Shown in pieces: positions 27,514 to 36,857 of a stretch of 64,000 bases of DNA. The stretch's first letter is position 1. The number at the start of each line of letters is the position of its first letter. The position numbers and the translations under genes were made by a program. The DNA is from an uncultured Polaribacter sp. (lineage in GTDB: Bacteria > Bacteroidota > Bacteroidia > Flavobacteriales > Flavobacteriaceae). Location of the stretch: the NCBI RefSeq assembly GCF_947503875.1, contig NZ_CANNFH010000002.1:62001-126000 (forward strand), given 5' to 3'. Under the pieces are notes generated by a model that did not search any database, was not told the origin of the DNA, and saw only the letters and a list, made by a program, of their open reading frames with translations.

Positions 27514-30500
27514 ATGAAAATAAATAAAAAAAATATGTCTTTTGTAAAGGGCTTTAAAGTGCTTCTTTTTTTAGTAATATCTATAACATTTTTCTCGTGT
27601 AAAACTACTTCTGTGGATGCTGTTGATTTACGTTGCGAATACAGAATAAATCCTTTAGGAATAGATAATACTACTCCACGATTAAGTTGGAAAATTACAG
27701 ACGAAAATAAAACAAAAGGTCAAAAACAAACAGCATACCAAGTTTTAGTAGCAAGTAGTTTAGATAATCTTAATGATGATAATGGCGATTTATGGGATTC
27801 TGGAAAAGCATTAACCAATACATCTGTGAACGTTTTGTATGCTGGAAAACCGCTTTTGACGAATCAAAAATGTTACTGGAAAGTAAGAGTTTGGGACGTA
27901 AATGGAGAAGCATCAAACTACAGTAAACCTGCATTATTTTCTATAGGATTATTAAAAACAAGTGATTGGGAAGGCGATTGGATTCAGAAAAAAAATCAAG
28001 AAAAAACAGATCAAAATTGGTATAGAAAAACGTTTGAGCTTTCTGAAACAGCAACTTCAGGAATGGTACATTTAGCGTCTTATGGCTATCACGAACTTTA
28101 CGTAAATGGAGAAAAAATTACAGATAATGTGATGAATCCAGTATTGTCGTATATGAAAACTCGTATTCCATACTTAACTTACGATATTAAGGATAAATTA
28201 AAAAAAGGAAAAAATGTTATTGCAGTTTGGCACGCAGGTGGTTGGACGCGTTGGAGAAGAATTAGAGAATATAGAAATCCGCCGTTTACATTTAAAGCGC
28301 AAGCAGAAATAAAAGCGGGAGACAAAACAATGGCAATAGTTTCTGATGCATCTTGGAAATGTAAAAACAGTTTAAGTACATATGTTGGTGGTTGGGACAT
28401 TCAAGATTTTGGAGGAGAACTAATTGATGCCAGAAAAGCTGAACCAAATTGGAATACAGTAGCTTATGATGATAGCAGTTGGGAACAGGCAATCGTTTGG
28501 AAAGGAAAAACGGCTAAACATTTAAGTGCGCAACGTGTAGAACCACAAGTGCGTTATCAAACACTAAAGCCAGTAGCAATTACAGGAAATGGCCCTTATC
28601 TTATAGATATGGGAAGAAATTATACTGGTCAATTTGAAATTGATTTAAGAAACGGAAAAGAAGGTGATACGATTACCATAGAAATTAGTGATATAAAAGG
28701 GGTAAGATGTAATAAAAGTCAACGTAGCAAATATATTTTTGATAAAACAGGAAAAGGAAAATTTGCCAATCGATTCAATTATGCAGGTGGAAGATGGTAT
28801 ACCATTTCAGGCTTAAATTACAAACCAGATCTAAAAGACATAAAAGGCTATGTATTAACGAATAATAGAAAACGCATCAGTACGTTTGAAAGTTCTAGCG
28901 AATTACTCAACCAGATTTATGAAATAAATATCAATACCATGTTAGCAAATACCTTAGATGGTATTATGATGGATTGTCCTCATAGAGAACGAAGAGGTTG
29001 GGGAGAAGTTACTGTGGCTGCAATGTACGGAGACGCTTTTCCTAATTTTGAAAGTGGTGCTTATATGGATCAATATATGCAATATATGTTGGATGCTCAG
29101 TTTCCTGACGGACGAACACGAGCAATCGTAAATGAAGAAGATCGCCCTTTTTTAATGTGGCAAGCGAATAATCCACTAACCATTTGGGAAACCTACAGAA
29201 CTTTTGGAGATCTAAAAATATTAGCGGATAATTATGAATCTATGGAAAAGTGGATGGATTGGCTATTGAAAAATTCTAATTTTGAAACTGGCGGATCTTT
29301 AATTGCAGGCGAAGAAGGAAAACGTGAATTTCCAGGTTTAGGAGATTGGGCAACACCACATGGTAACGATTTTACAAGCTGTAACGCACCAGATGCAGTA
29401 CATTTTAACAACTGTTTGTATGCCTATATGTTAGAAATTGCAAAAAATATAGCAACCGAACTTGGCAAAAACCAAGACGCCACCAAATATGATGCTCGCT
29501 TAAAAGTACAGAGACAAGCAACCCACAATAATAGCTACAATGCTACAACTGGTAATTATGGAACAGGTAGACAAGTAGACCAAGCTTTTGCTTTATTTTC
29601 TGGTGTAACGCCAGCTTCCGAAAAAGAAAAAGTGTACAATAATTTGGTAGATAGAATGCTTTACAGTTTTCCTTATTATGATGTAGGTAGTTCTGGACAA
29701 GCATTATACACCCGTTATTTTATTGAATCTGGCGAACGTATGGATTTAATTTATGAAGTACTTACAGATAAAAGTCACCCTAGTTATGGGTATTTTATAG
29801 CACAAGGCGAAACTACGTGGCCAGAATTGTGGTCAAGTAGAGGGCCAAGCAGAATTCATACTTGTTATACAGGTATTGGAGGTTATTTTATTAAAGGTTT
29901 TGGTGGTATTCGTGTAGATCCAGAAAATTATGGTTTTCAAAAGTTTATCATAAAACCAGCGCTTGTTGGCGATTTAACTTTTGCCAATACCTCTTTAGAA
30001 TCTTTATATGGAAATATTGTCAGTAATTGGACAAAGTCTGAAGATAGTGCCACCTTTCATTTTGAAATACCAGAAAATACAGCTGCAAAAATATACATAC
30101 CTGCTACAAGTGCAAACGAAGTACTTGTAAACGGTCAGCAAGTTTCTAATGTAAGTCATATAAAATATGTAGGAACAGAAAAAAGTGATGCAGTTGGGCA
30201 ATACATCATTTTTGAAGTCGCATCTGGAGTTTATGATTTTACTGCTAATAACTTACCAGAAGTGAGTTATCCAAAACCACAATATACAGGAAGTAATGCA
30301 GCACTTACTGCAAGAGCTAGTGCTTCTTCTATGTATTTTAAAGATGCGCAAAATCCGGGTTTTGAGGCATTTAGAACTAATGATAATGATGAAACAAGCA
30401 AATGGATAGCACGTTATAAGAACAACCAATGGTTAGAAATGGAATGGATGCAACCTCAAAAAATAAATAAAGTAGTTATCAATGAATTGGGAGAAAATAT

Positions 30501-30687
30501 AAGCAATTATAAAATCCAATATTGGAATGGAAATACTTGGGTTGACATTGCATCAGGTAACAAATGCGGACAAAATAAAACCATAGGATTTGATGCAGTT
30601 ACTACAAAAAAATGTCGTTTATACATTGCTGAAGCATTGAATCCTGTATCCATTAGCGAATTTGAAATACATAATTTATCAGAATAA
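27514..30687 (+). CDS. GH78 alpha-L-rhamnosidase, lipoprotein, with C-terminal discoidin-like domain
   Basis: The protein has 1057 residues and a lipoprotein signal (ITFFSC). The order is standard for GH78: Fn3-like domain (RCEYRINPLGIDNTTPRLSWKI), two beta domains (ASYGYHELYVNGEKITDNVMNP), helical catalytic toroid with DCPHRERRGW (Asp near residue 487) and TTWPELW, and a C-terminal beta domain. A last domain of about 110 residues (FRTNDNDETSKWIARYKNNQWLEMEW) looks like F5/8-type or CBM32. The usual WxGD after the DCP motif is replaced by GWGEVT, also seen in the next gene. It heads the 21-kb operon. Confidence 0.87.
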   Translation: MKINKKNMSFVKGFKVLLFLVISITFFSCKTTSVDAVDLRCEYRINPLGIDNTTPRLSWKITDENKTKGQKQTAYQVLVASSLDNLNDDNGDLWDSGKALTNTSVNVLYAGKPLLTNQKCYWKVRVWDVNGEASNYSKPALFSIGLLKTSDWEGDWIQKKNQEKTDQNWYRKTFELSETATSGMVHLASYGYHELYVNGEKITDNVMNPVLSYMKTRIPYLTYDIKDKLKKGKNVIAVWHAGGWTRWRRIREYRNPPFTFKAQAEIKAGDKTMAIVSDASWKCKNSLSTYVGGWDIQDFGGELIDARKAEPNWNTVAYDDSSWEQAIVWKGKTAKHLSAQRVEPQVRYQTLKPVAITGNGPYLIDMGRNYTGQFEIDLRNGKEGDTITIEISDIKGVRCNKSQRSKYIFDKTGKGKFANRFNYAGGRWYTISGLNYKPDLKDIKGYVLTNNRKRISTFESSSELLNQIYEININTMLANTLDGIMMDCPHRERRGWGEVTVAAMYGDAFPNFESGAYMDQYMQYMLDAQFPDGRTRAIVNEEDRPFLMWQANNPLTIWETYRTFGDLKILADNYESMEKWMDWLLKNSNFETGGSLIAGEEGKREFPGLGDWATPHGNDFTSCNAPDAVHFNNCLYAYMLEIAKNIATELGKNQDATKYDARLKVQRQATHNNSYNATTGNYGTGRQVDQAFALFSGVTPASEKEKVYNNLVDRMLYSFPYYDVGSSGQALYTRYFIESGERMDLIYEVLTDKSHPSYGYFIAQGETTWPELWSSRGPSRIHTCYTGIGGYFIKGFGGIRVDPENYGFQKFIIKPALVGDLTFANTSLESLYGNIVSNWTKSEDSATFHFEIPENTAAKIYIPATSANEVLVNGQQVSNVSHIKYVGTEKSDAVGQYIIFEVASGVYDFTANNLPEVSYPKPQYTGSNAALTARASASSMYFKDAQNPGFEAFRTNDNDETSKWIARYKNNQWLEMEWMQPQKINKVVINELGENISNYKIQYWNGNTWVDIASGNKCGQNKTIGFDAVTTKKCRLYIAEALNPVSISEFEIHNLSE

Positions 30688-30699
30688 AAGAGTCAACAA

Positions 30700-33600
30700 A
30701 TGAAAAATAGCTTGAAGAACATCTTTAATAGCGTTATAATTTTAGTTTTTGTAGGTGTAATAAGCAGTTGCAGCACTGATATTTCAGTAGTACCCACAAC
30801 TTTAAAATGCGAGTATCGCGAAAATCCTTTAGGAATAGATAATACAAGCCCTAGATTAAGCTGGAAGTTAGCACAAGAAAATGCAGTTAGAGGCCAAAAA
30901 CAAACAGCATATCAAATATTGATTGCAAGTAGTTTAGATAATCTAGAGAGTAATACTGGCGATGTTTGGGATTCTGGAAAAGTAGATTCAAATCAATCTG
31001 TAAATGTTACTTATGAAGGCAATGAATTAGCATCTGCAAAACAATATTTTTGGAAAGTAAAGGTTTGGGATAAAGATGGAAACGTTTCCAATTGGAGTGA
31101 TTTTGGAAAATTTTCTATGGGATTATTGAAAAAATCTGATTGGAAAGGCGACTGGATTTTAAAATCTGATCAGAAAAAAACAGACCATAATTGGTACAGA
31201 AAAAAAGTAACACTTTCAGATGAAGCATCATCTGCATTTGTGTTTGTGGGTTCTTTTGGTTATCACGAACTGTATGTAAATGGAGAAAAAATTACAGAGA
31301 ATGTAATGAATCCTGTTTCAACGTATATGAAGAAAAGAATTGCCTATTTAACCTATGATATTTCAGACAAACTAAAAAAAGGAGACAATGTAATTGCCAT
31401 TTGGCACGCTGCAGGTTGGGCACGTTGGAAACGTATTCGTGAATACAGAAATGTGCCTTTTGTATTTAAAGCACAAGCAGAAATTATTTCAGGAGGAGAA
31501 AAAATCACCCTAAAAACAGATACCACTTGGAAAACCAAAAAAAGCCATACTGAGTATTATGGCGATTGGGATATTTTACGTTTTGGAGGTGAAACGATTG
31601 ATGATCGCAAGCGTGAAGATGATTGGAATACAGTAGATTATGATGATAGCTATTGGATGAATGCTAGTGTGTACAATCACAAAGCATTAAACGCTAAAAT
31701 ACCAGAAGGCAACAATATGTATTTTGCTTTAAATAGCAGAAAAAATAGAGAAGTACGTGCATTATACAGCCCTATTAGAGCTACTTTAAGTTCGCAAATG
31801 GTAGAACCACAAGTAAAGTTTAAAGAAATAAAAGCGATTGGAGTTAATAAAAATGAAGACGGAACGTATAGAATTGATATGGGTGAAAACTATACTGGTT
31901 TTTTTGAAATGGATTTATATAAAGGAAAAGAAGGCGATTCTATTTTGTTTGAAATAAGCGATCAAACAGAAACAACCACAAGTTGGAATCAAAAGAGTAA
32001 ATACATTTTTGGGAAATCGGGAAAAGGGAAATTCCAAAACCGTTTTAATGTTGCTGGTGGAAGGTGGGTTACCGTTTATGGTTTGAATTATGAGCCCAAA
32101 ATAGAAGACGCTAAAGGCTATGTGGTTACCAATAATCGCAAGCAAATCAGCAAATTTGAATCGTCTAGCACGCAATTGAATCAAATTTATCAAATCAATT
32201 TAAACACTTATTTAGCAAATACGATGGATGGTGTTTTGGTAGATTGTCCACACAGAGAAAGAAGAGGTTGGGGAGAAGTTACTGTAGCTGCAATGTATGG
32301 CGATGCTTTACCAAACTTTGAAAGTGGTGCCTATATGGATCAATATTTACAATATACAAGAGATGCACAATTATCAGACGGACAAACAAGAGCTGTATTA
32401 AATGAAGAAGATCGTCCGTTTTTAATGTGGAAAGCGAATAGTCCATTAACGGTTTGGGAAACTTACAGAATGTTAGGCGATAAAAAAGTGTTAGAAGACA
32501 ATTATAAATCGATGCAAAAATGGATGAGTTGGTTGTACGAACATTCGAATGCTAATACTGGTGGTGCTTTAAAAATAGGAGAACAAGGAAAAAGAGAAAT
32601 GCCAGGTTTAGGCGATTGGTGTACGCCAAGAGGTAATTTTTGGACGAGTAGTAATTCTCCAGATGCTGCACATTTTAACAATTGTTTGTACGCTTATATG
32701 TTAGAAAATGCAATGCAAATTTCAGAAGCTTTAGGTAAAACTGAAGATGCTAAAATTTATAAAGAACGTTTAAAAGTGCAAAGAGAAGCAACGCATAAAT
32801 TGTCTTACAATCCAGAAACAGGTAAATATTTAAAAGGCTATCAAGTGGATCAAGCTTTTGCTTTATTATCTGGTGTAACGCCTTCATCTGAAAAAGAAAA
32901 AGTAGCAGCACAACTAGAAGATAATGTGTTGTATAAATTTCCATATTACGATACAGGAAGTTCAGGACAAGCTTTATACACGCGTTATTTTACAGAATCT
33001 GGCGAGCGTATGGATTTAATTTATGAACTTTTAAGAGACAAACATCACCCAAGTTATGGCTACTTTTTAGAGCAAGGGAAAACAGTATGGCCAGAGCGTT
33101 GGTCTGCCATTGGAAACAGTCAAATTCATACTTGTTATACAGGAATTGGAGGCTATTTTGTAAAAGGTTTTGGTGGTATTCGTCCAAATCCAGAGCAATT
33201 AGGCATGCAAAATATGATGATTAAGCCAGCTCCTGTTGGCGATTTAACCTTTGCAAATACCGAGTATGAATCGATGTATGGAAACGTTGTTGTTAATTGG
33301 AAAAAAGAGTGGGAAGGCGCAACATTTCATATTGAAGTTCCTGTAAATACAACTGCAAAAGTGTATTTACCAGCAACAAGTAATAACGAAATTACGGAAA
33401 GTGGTGTTTTAGCTGAAAATGCAGAAGGAATCACTTTTGTGGGATCAGAAAAAAGTAAGGCAGTAGGTAATTATATCATCTATAATGTAACCTCTGGAGT
33501 TTACAATTTTAAGGTTGAAGAAATTCCTGTTACCCAATTTCCAGAACCATTAAATAACATACAGAATCTTGCCAAATTAGGAAGAATGAATGCGAGTTCT

Positions 33601-33957
33601 ATGTTTATTAAAACTGAAAAACTACCCGTTTTTGAAGCCTTTAGAGTAAATGATGAAGATGAAGAAACACGTTGGTTAGCAACAGAAACTAAAAATCAAT
33701 ATGTAGAAGTAGAATGGGTAAAACCACAAACCTTCAATCAAATTATTGTTGATGAATTTGAGCAAAACATTTCTTCTTATAAATTGCAATATTGGGAAGA
33801 TGACAAATGGAAAGATATTGTAGAAGGAACTACTTGTGGAGCAAATAAAATTCACGAGTTTGATGCTATTCAATCTACAAAATGTAGAGTTTTTATTTTG
33901 GATGCAAAACAAGCACCATCAATAAAAGAATTGAAAATTTCATTGGATAATAAATAA
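30700..33957 (+). CDS. GH78 alpha-L-rhamnosidase, lipoprotein (close paralogue of the previous gene)
   Basis: The protein has 1085 residues, 12 bp after the previous stop. It shares the same signal type (VISSCST), domain order and the variant motif DCPHRERRGWGEVT (Asp near 515), with TVWPERWS as the likely base region. The C-terminal discoidin-like domain is kept (FRVNDEDEETRWLATETKNQ). An insert of about 35 residues around NHKALNAKIPEGNNMYFALN separates it from its neighbour. The pair clearly arose by tandem duplication, followed by enough divergence to suggest different substrates. Confidence 0.87.
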   Translation: MKNSLKNIFNSVIILVFVGVISSCSTDISVVPTTLKCEYRENPLGIDNTSPRLSWKLAQENAVRGQKQTAYQILIASSLDNLESNTGDVWDSGKVDSNQSVNVTYEGNELASAKQYFWKVKVWDKDGNVSNWSDFGKFSMGLLKKSDWKGDWILKSDQKKTDHNWYRKKVTLSDEASSAFVFVGSFGYHELYVNGEKITENVMNPVSTYMKKRIAYLTYDISDKLKKGDNVIAIWHAAGWARWKRIREYRNVPFVFKAQAEIISGGEKITLKTDTTWKTKKSHTEYYGDWDILRFGGETIDDRKREDDWNTVDYDDSYWMNASVYNHKALNAKIPEGNNMYFALNSRKNREVRALYSPIRATLSSQMVEPQVKFKEIKAIGVNKNEDGTYRIDMGENYTGFFEMDLYKGKEGDSILFEISDQTETTTSWNQKSKYIFGKSGKGKFQNRFNVAGGRWVTVYGLNYEPKIEDAKGYVVTNNRKQISKFESSSTQLNQIYQINLNTYLANTMDGVLVDCPHRERRGWGEVTVAAMYGDALPNFESGAYMDQYLQYTRDAQLSDGQTRAVLNEEDRPFLMWKANSPLTVWETYRMLGDKKVLEDNYKSMQKWMSWLYEHSNANTGGALKIGEQGKREMPGLGDWCTPRGNFWTSSNSPDAAHFNNCLYAYMLENAMQISEALGKTEDAKIYKERLKVQREATHKLSYNPETGKYLKGYQVDQAFALLSGVTPSSEKEKVAAQLEDNVLYKFPYYDTGSSGQALYTRYFTESGERMDLIYELLRDKHHPSYGYFLEQGKTVWPERWSAIGNSQIHTCYTGIGGYFVKGFGGIRPNPEQLGMQNMMIKPAPVGDLTFANTEYESMYGNVVVNWKKEWEGATFHIEVPVNTTAKVYLPATSNNEITESGVLAENAEGITFVGSEKSKAVGNYIIYNVTSGVYNFKVEEIPVTQFPEPLNNIQNLAKLGRMNASSMFIKTEKLPVFEAFRVNDEDEETRWLATETKNQYVEVEWVKPQTFNQIIVDEFEQNISSYKLQYWEDDKWKDIVEGTTCGANKIHEFDAIQSTKCRVFILDAKQAPSIKELKISLDNK

Positions 33958-33979
33958 TACATACAATTGTAAGTTATCT

Positions 33980-36781
33980 ATGGGCGAAATGAAGTTAAAA
34001 GAACATTGCAAAAATATAAACAGAAAAGTGAAAAGTAATATCATATTCCTTATTCTAGCGCAACTTTTATTTTTAAGCTGCGTAGAAAAAAACAATACAA
34101 ATCTAGAAAGGCCAAATAGTTTATCTGTTTCAGAAGGGTTTGAAAACCCTTTAGGTTTTCATGATAGCATACCTTCTTTTTCTTGGAAATTACCTGCAGA
34201 AATTAGTATTAAAAAACAAACAGCCTATAGCATAGTAGTAGCATCTAACCCAGATTTATTGCCAGAAAATCCTGATGTGTGGTCTTCTGGAAAAATCATT
34301 TCAAATCAGTCTGTTTTTGTGAAATATGGTGGAAACCCATTAAAATCAAGACAGAAAATATATTGGCAAGTGCGTTTTTGGGATAATGAAAATAGAGCAT
34401 CCAATTGGAGTGAAATTGTAAGCATAGAGATGGGATTACTATCTAATAAAGATTGGAAGGCAAAATGGATAAAAATTCCTGATCCTAAAAAGTGGGATAC
34501 AACACGATATGGCACAAGGTTATTCAGACCTCAATATTTAAGAAATGATTTCAAAATAGAATCAAAAGTAAAAAAAGCACGTTTGTATGCGACAGCAAAA
34601 GGTGTTTTTAAAGCACAAATTAATGGACAGCAAATAGGTAACGATGTGTTAACTCCTGGTTGGACACCTTACCGCAAAAGAATAGAATCTTTAACGTATG
34701 ATGTTACGAATATGTTACAAGAAGACAAGAATACTTTAGGTATAATACTTGCTGAAGGTTGGCATTCTGGACGTTTTGGTCCAAAACGAAGATGGGACAC
34801 TGTAATTGCGCCACCTCAAGTCATTTTTCAACTTGAAATAGAAGACATAAAAGGCAACAAAAAAACGATAACTAGTAATGGTAATTGGAAAGCCACAAGA
34901 AAAGGCCCTATAAGAGTTGCTGGATTATATGATGGCGAAACATACGATGCCAATTTTGAGATGCTAAATTGGGACAAACCTGATTTTGATGACAGCTCTT
35001 GGGAGAAAGTAATAACAGAAGAAATACAGGACAAAATAAAGCTATTTCCTAAGAAACATGCTGCAATAAGAAATAAGAAAATTCTACATCCTAGTAAAAT
35101 GATGGTTCAGAAAAAAAATCAAGTTTTATTTGATTTTGATCAAAATATGGTAGGTGTTGTTGAATTGAAAATTCCAGTAAAAAAAGGAGATACTATAAAA
35201 ATCAGGCATGGAGAAATGCTAAATGCAGCAGGCAAATTATTTACTAAAAACCTCGGTTCTGCAAAAGCAACAGACTATTACATAGCCAAAGAGAGTGCTA
35301 CTATTTCTTGGCAACCAAAATTTACTTTTCACGGTTTTCGTTATGTAGAAATAAGTGGCTACAATAATGAATCTACACCTAAAAAATCTTGGGTTAAAGG
35401 CATTGTACAACATTCAGATTTTGAAATGTCCGGACATTTTAAGTCTTCGCACACAAAATTAAATCAATTACATAGCAATATTCAATGGGGTTTAAGAGGC
35501 AATTTTTTTGATGTTCCATTAGATTGCCCACAAAGAAGTGAACGTTTAGGTTGGACAGGTGATGCACAGGTTTTTATACCAACATCGTTGTTTTTAGCAG
35601 ATACTCATGCATTTTGGTCTGCATGGCTAAGTAGCATGAGAGAAGAGCAGTTTAGTAATGGAGGTATTCCTGTGGTTGTTCCAAATTTTACAGGAAATTT
35701 TGCTCAGGCAGGTTGGTCTGATGCTTCCACGATAATTCCTTGGGAATTGTATTACAGAACAGGTGATATTAAGGTGTTAGAAGATAACTATGAGATGATG
35801 CAAAAATGGTGCGATTATCATACATCAGAAGCAACTAATAATATTAGCCACATGTCTACAGTTGGTGATTGGTTACAACCTTATTCGCAGCAAAAAGATG
35901 ATAGAAGAGGAGATACTCCAAACACATTAATATCTTCAGCATTTTATGCGTACTCTGTTTATTTAACAATGGAAACTGCAAAAGTTTTAGGCTTTAAAGA
36001 AGATGTTAAGCACTACCAAGACTTACTAAATAAAATTTCTAAGGCTTTTGAAAATGAATTTTTTGATTCTACAGGAAAAATAAAAGCCCCATACACACCA
36101 ACACAAACAGGCTATTTATTGGCGCTTGGTTTTAATATTCTATCTGAAGAAACCGCAAACAAATCCATACACCATCTGGTTCAGCTTATAAGAGACAGAG
36201 GTACACATTTGCGCACAGGTTTTATAGGAACTCCTTTATTGGCGCTTGTTTTAGATAAAACTGGCAATATAGATTTGTTGTATGAAATTATTTTTAAGGA
36301 AACCTATCCATCTTGGTTTTATTCTATAAACCAAGGAGCAACCACTATGTGGGAAAGATGGGATGGCTATACACACGATAAAGGTTTTGCTAATAGAGCA
36401 TTGTCTTTTAATCATTACGCTTATGGGGCTATTGGCCAGTGGTTATATGAACGAACTGCAGGAATTTCGCCTTTAGAACCAGGTTATAAGAAAATATTGT
36501 TTGCACCTTTACCACATGAAAATATTTCAGAAGCTCAAGGTAGCTATAACTCAATTTACGGTGAAATTAAATCGGAATGGAAGTTTACAACAGGTAATTT
36601 TGTTTACAACATAACTGTTCCTACCAATACAACCGCAAAAGTAATTTTACCTAGGTTTAGTGATAATATTTATATTACTGTCAATGGAAATAAAGTTGAG
36701 GCTGTTTTAACAGATGAAAAATTAACTATAGATAATTTAGAAAGTGGCGTTTATGAAATCATTTATAATGATGCACATTAA
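33980..36781 (+). CDS. GH78 alpha-L-rhamnosidase, lipoprotein
   Basis: The protein has 933 residues with the lipobox in LLFLSCVEK. It is a GH78 with the classical active-site stretch DCPQRSERLGWTGDAQ (Asp near 515), TTMWERWDGY as the likely base region and SLSFNHYAYGAIGQWLYE. There is no discoidin-like end. ATG codons at 33980 and 33989 are both possible starts. It is much closer to the 39260 gene than to its upstream neighbours, so two GH78 sub-lineages alternate in the operon. Confidence 0.87.
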   Translation: MGEMKLKEHCKNINRKVKSNIIFLILAQLLFLSCVEKNNTNLERPNSLSVSEGFENPLGFHDSIPSFSWKLPAEISIKKQTAYSIVVASNPDLLPENPDVWSSGKIISNQSVFVKYGGNPLKSRQKIYWQVRFWDNENRASNWSEIVSIEMGLLSNKDWKAKWIKIPDPKKWDTTRYGTRLFRPQYLRNDFKIESKVKKARLYATAKGVFKAQINGQQIGNDVLTPGWTPYRKRIESLTYDVTNMLQEDKNTLGIILAEGWHSGRFGPKRRWDTVIAPPQVIFQLEIEDIKGNKKTITSNGNWKATRKGPIRVAGLYDGETYDANFEMLNWDKPDFDDSSWEKVITEEIQDKIKLFPKKHAAIRNKKILHPSKMMVQKKNQVLFDFDQNMVGVVELKIPVKKGDTIKIRHGEMLNAAGKLFTKNLGSAKATDYYIAKESATISWQPKFTFHGFRYVEISGYNNESTPKKSWVKGIVQHSDFEMSGHFKSSHTKLNQLHSNIQWGLRGNFFDVPLDCPQRSERLGWTGDAQVFIPTSLFLADTHAFWSAWLSSMREEQFSNGGIPVVVPNFTGNFAQAGWSDASTIIPWELYYRTGDIKVLEDNYEMMQKWCDYHTSEATNNISHMSTVGDWLQPYSQQKDDRRGDTPNTLISSAFYAYSVYLTMETAKVLGFKEDVKHYQDLLNKISKAFENEFFDSTGKIKAPYTPTQTGYLLALGFNILSEETANKSIHHLVQLIRDRGTHLRTGFIGTPLLALVLDKTGNIDLLYEIIFKETYPSWFYSINQGATTMWERWDGYTHDKGFANRALSFNHYAYGAIGQWLYERTAGISPLEPGYKKILFAPLPHENISEAQGSYNSIYGEIKSEWKFTTGNFVYNITVPTNTTAKVILPRFSDNIYITVNGNKVEAVLTDEKLTIDNLESGVYEIIYNDAH

Positions 36782-36857
36782 GACAGCAAAGCAATAAAAT
36801 AACTTATTTAAAGAAATACAATAAATTAAAAAATATATTTTAAAACCGATTACAATT

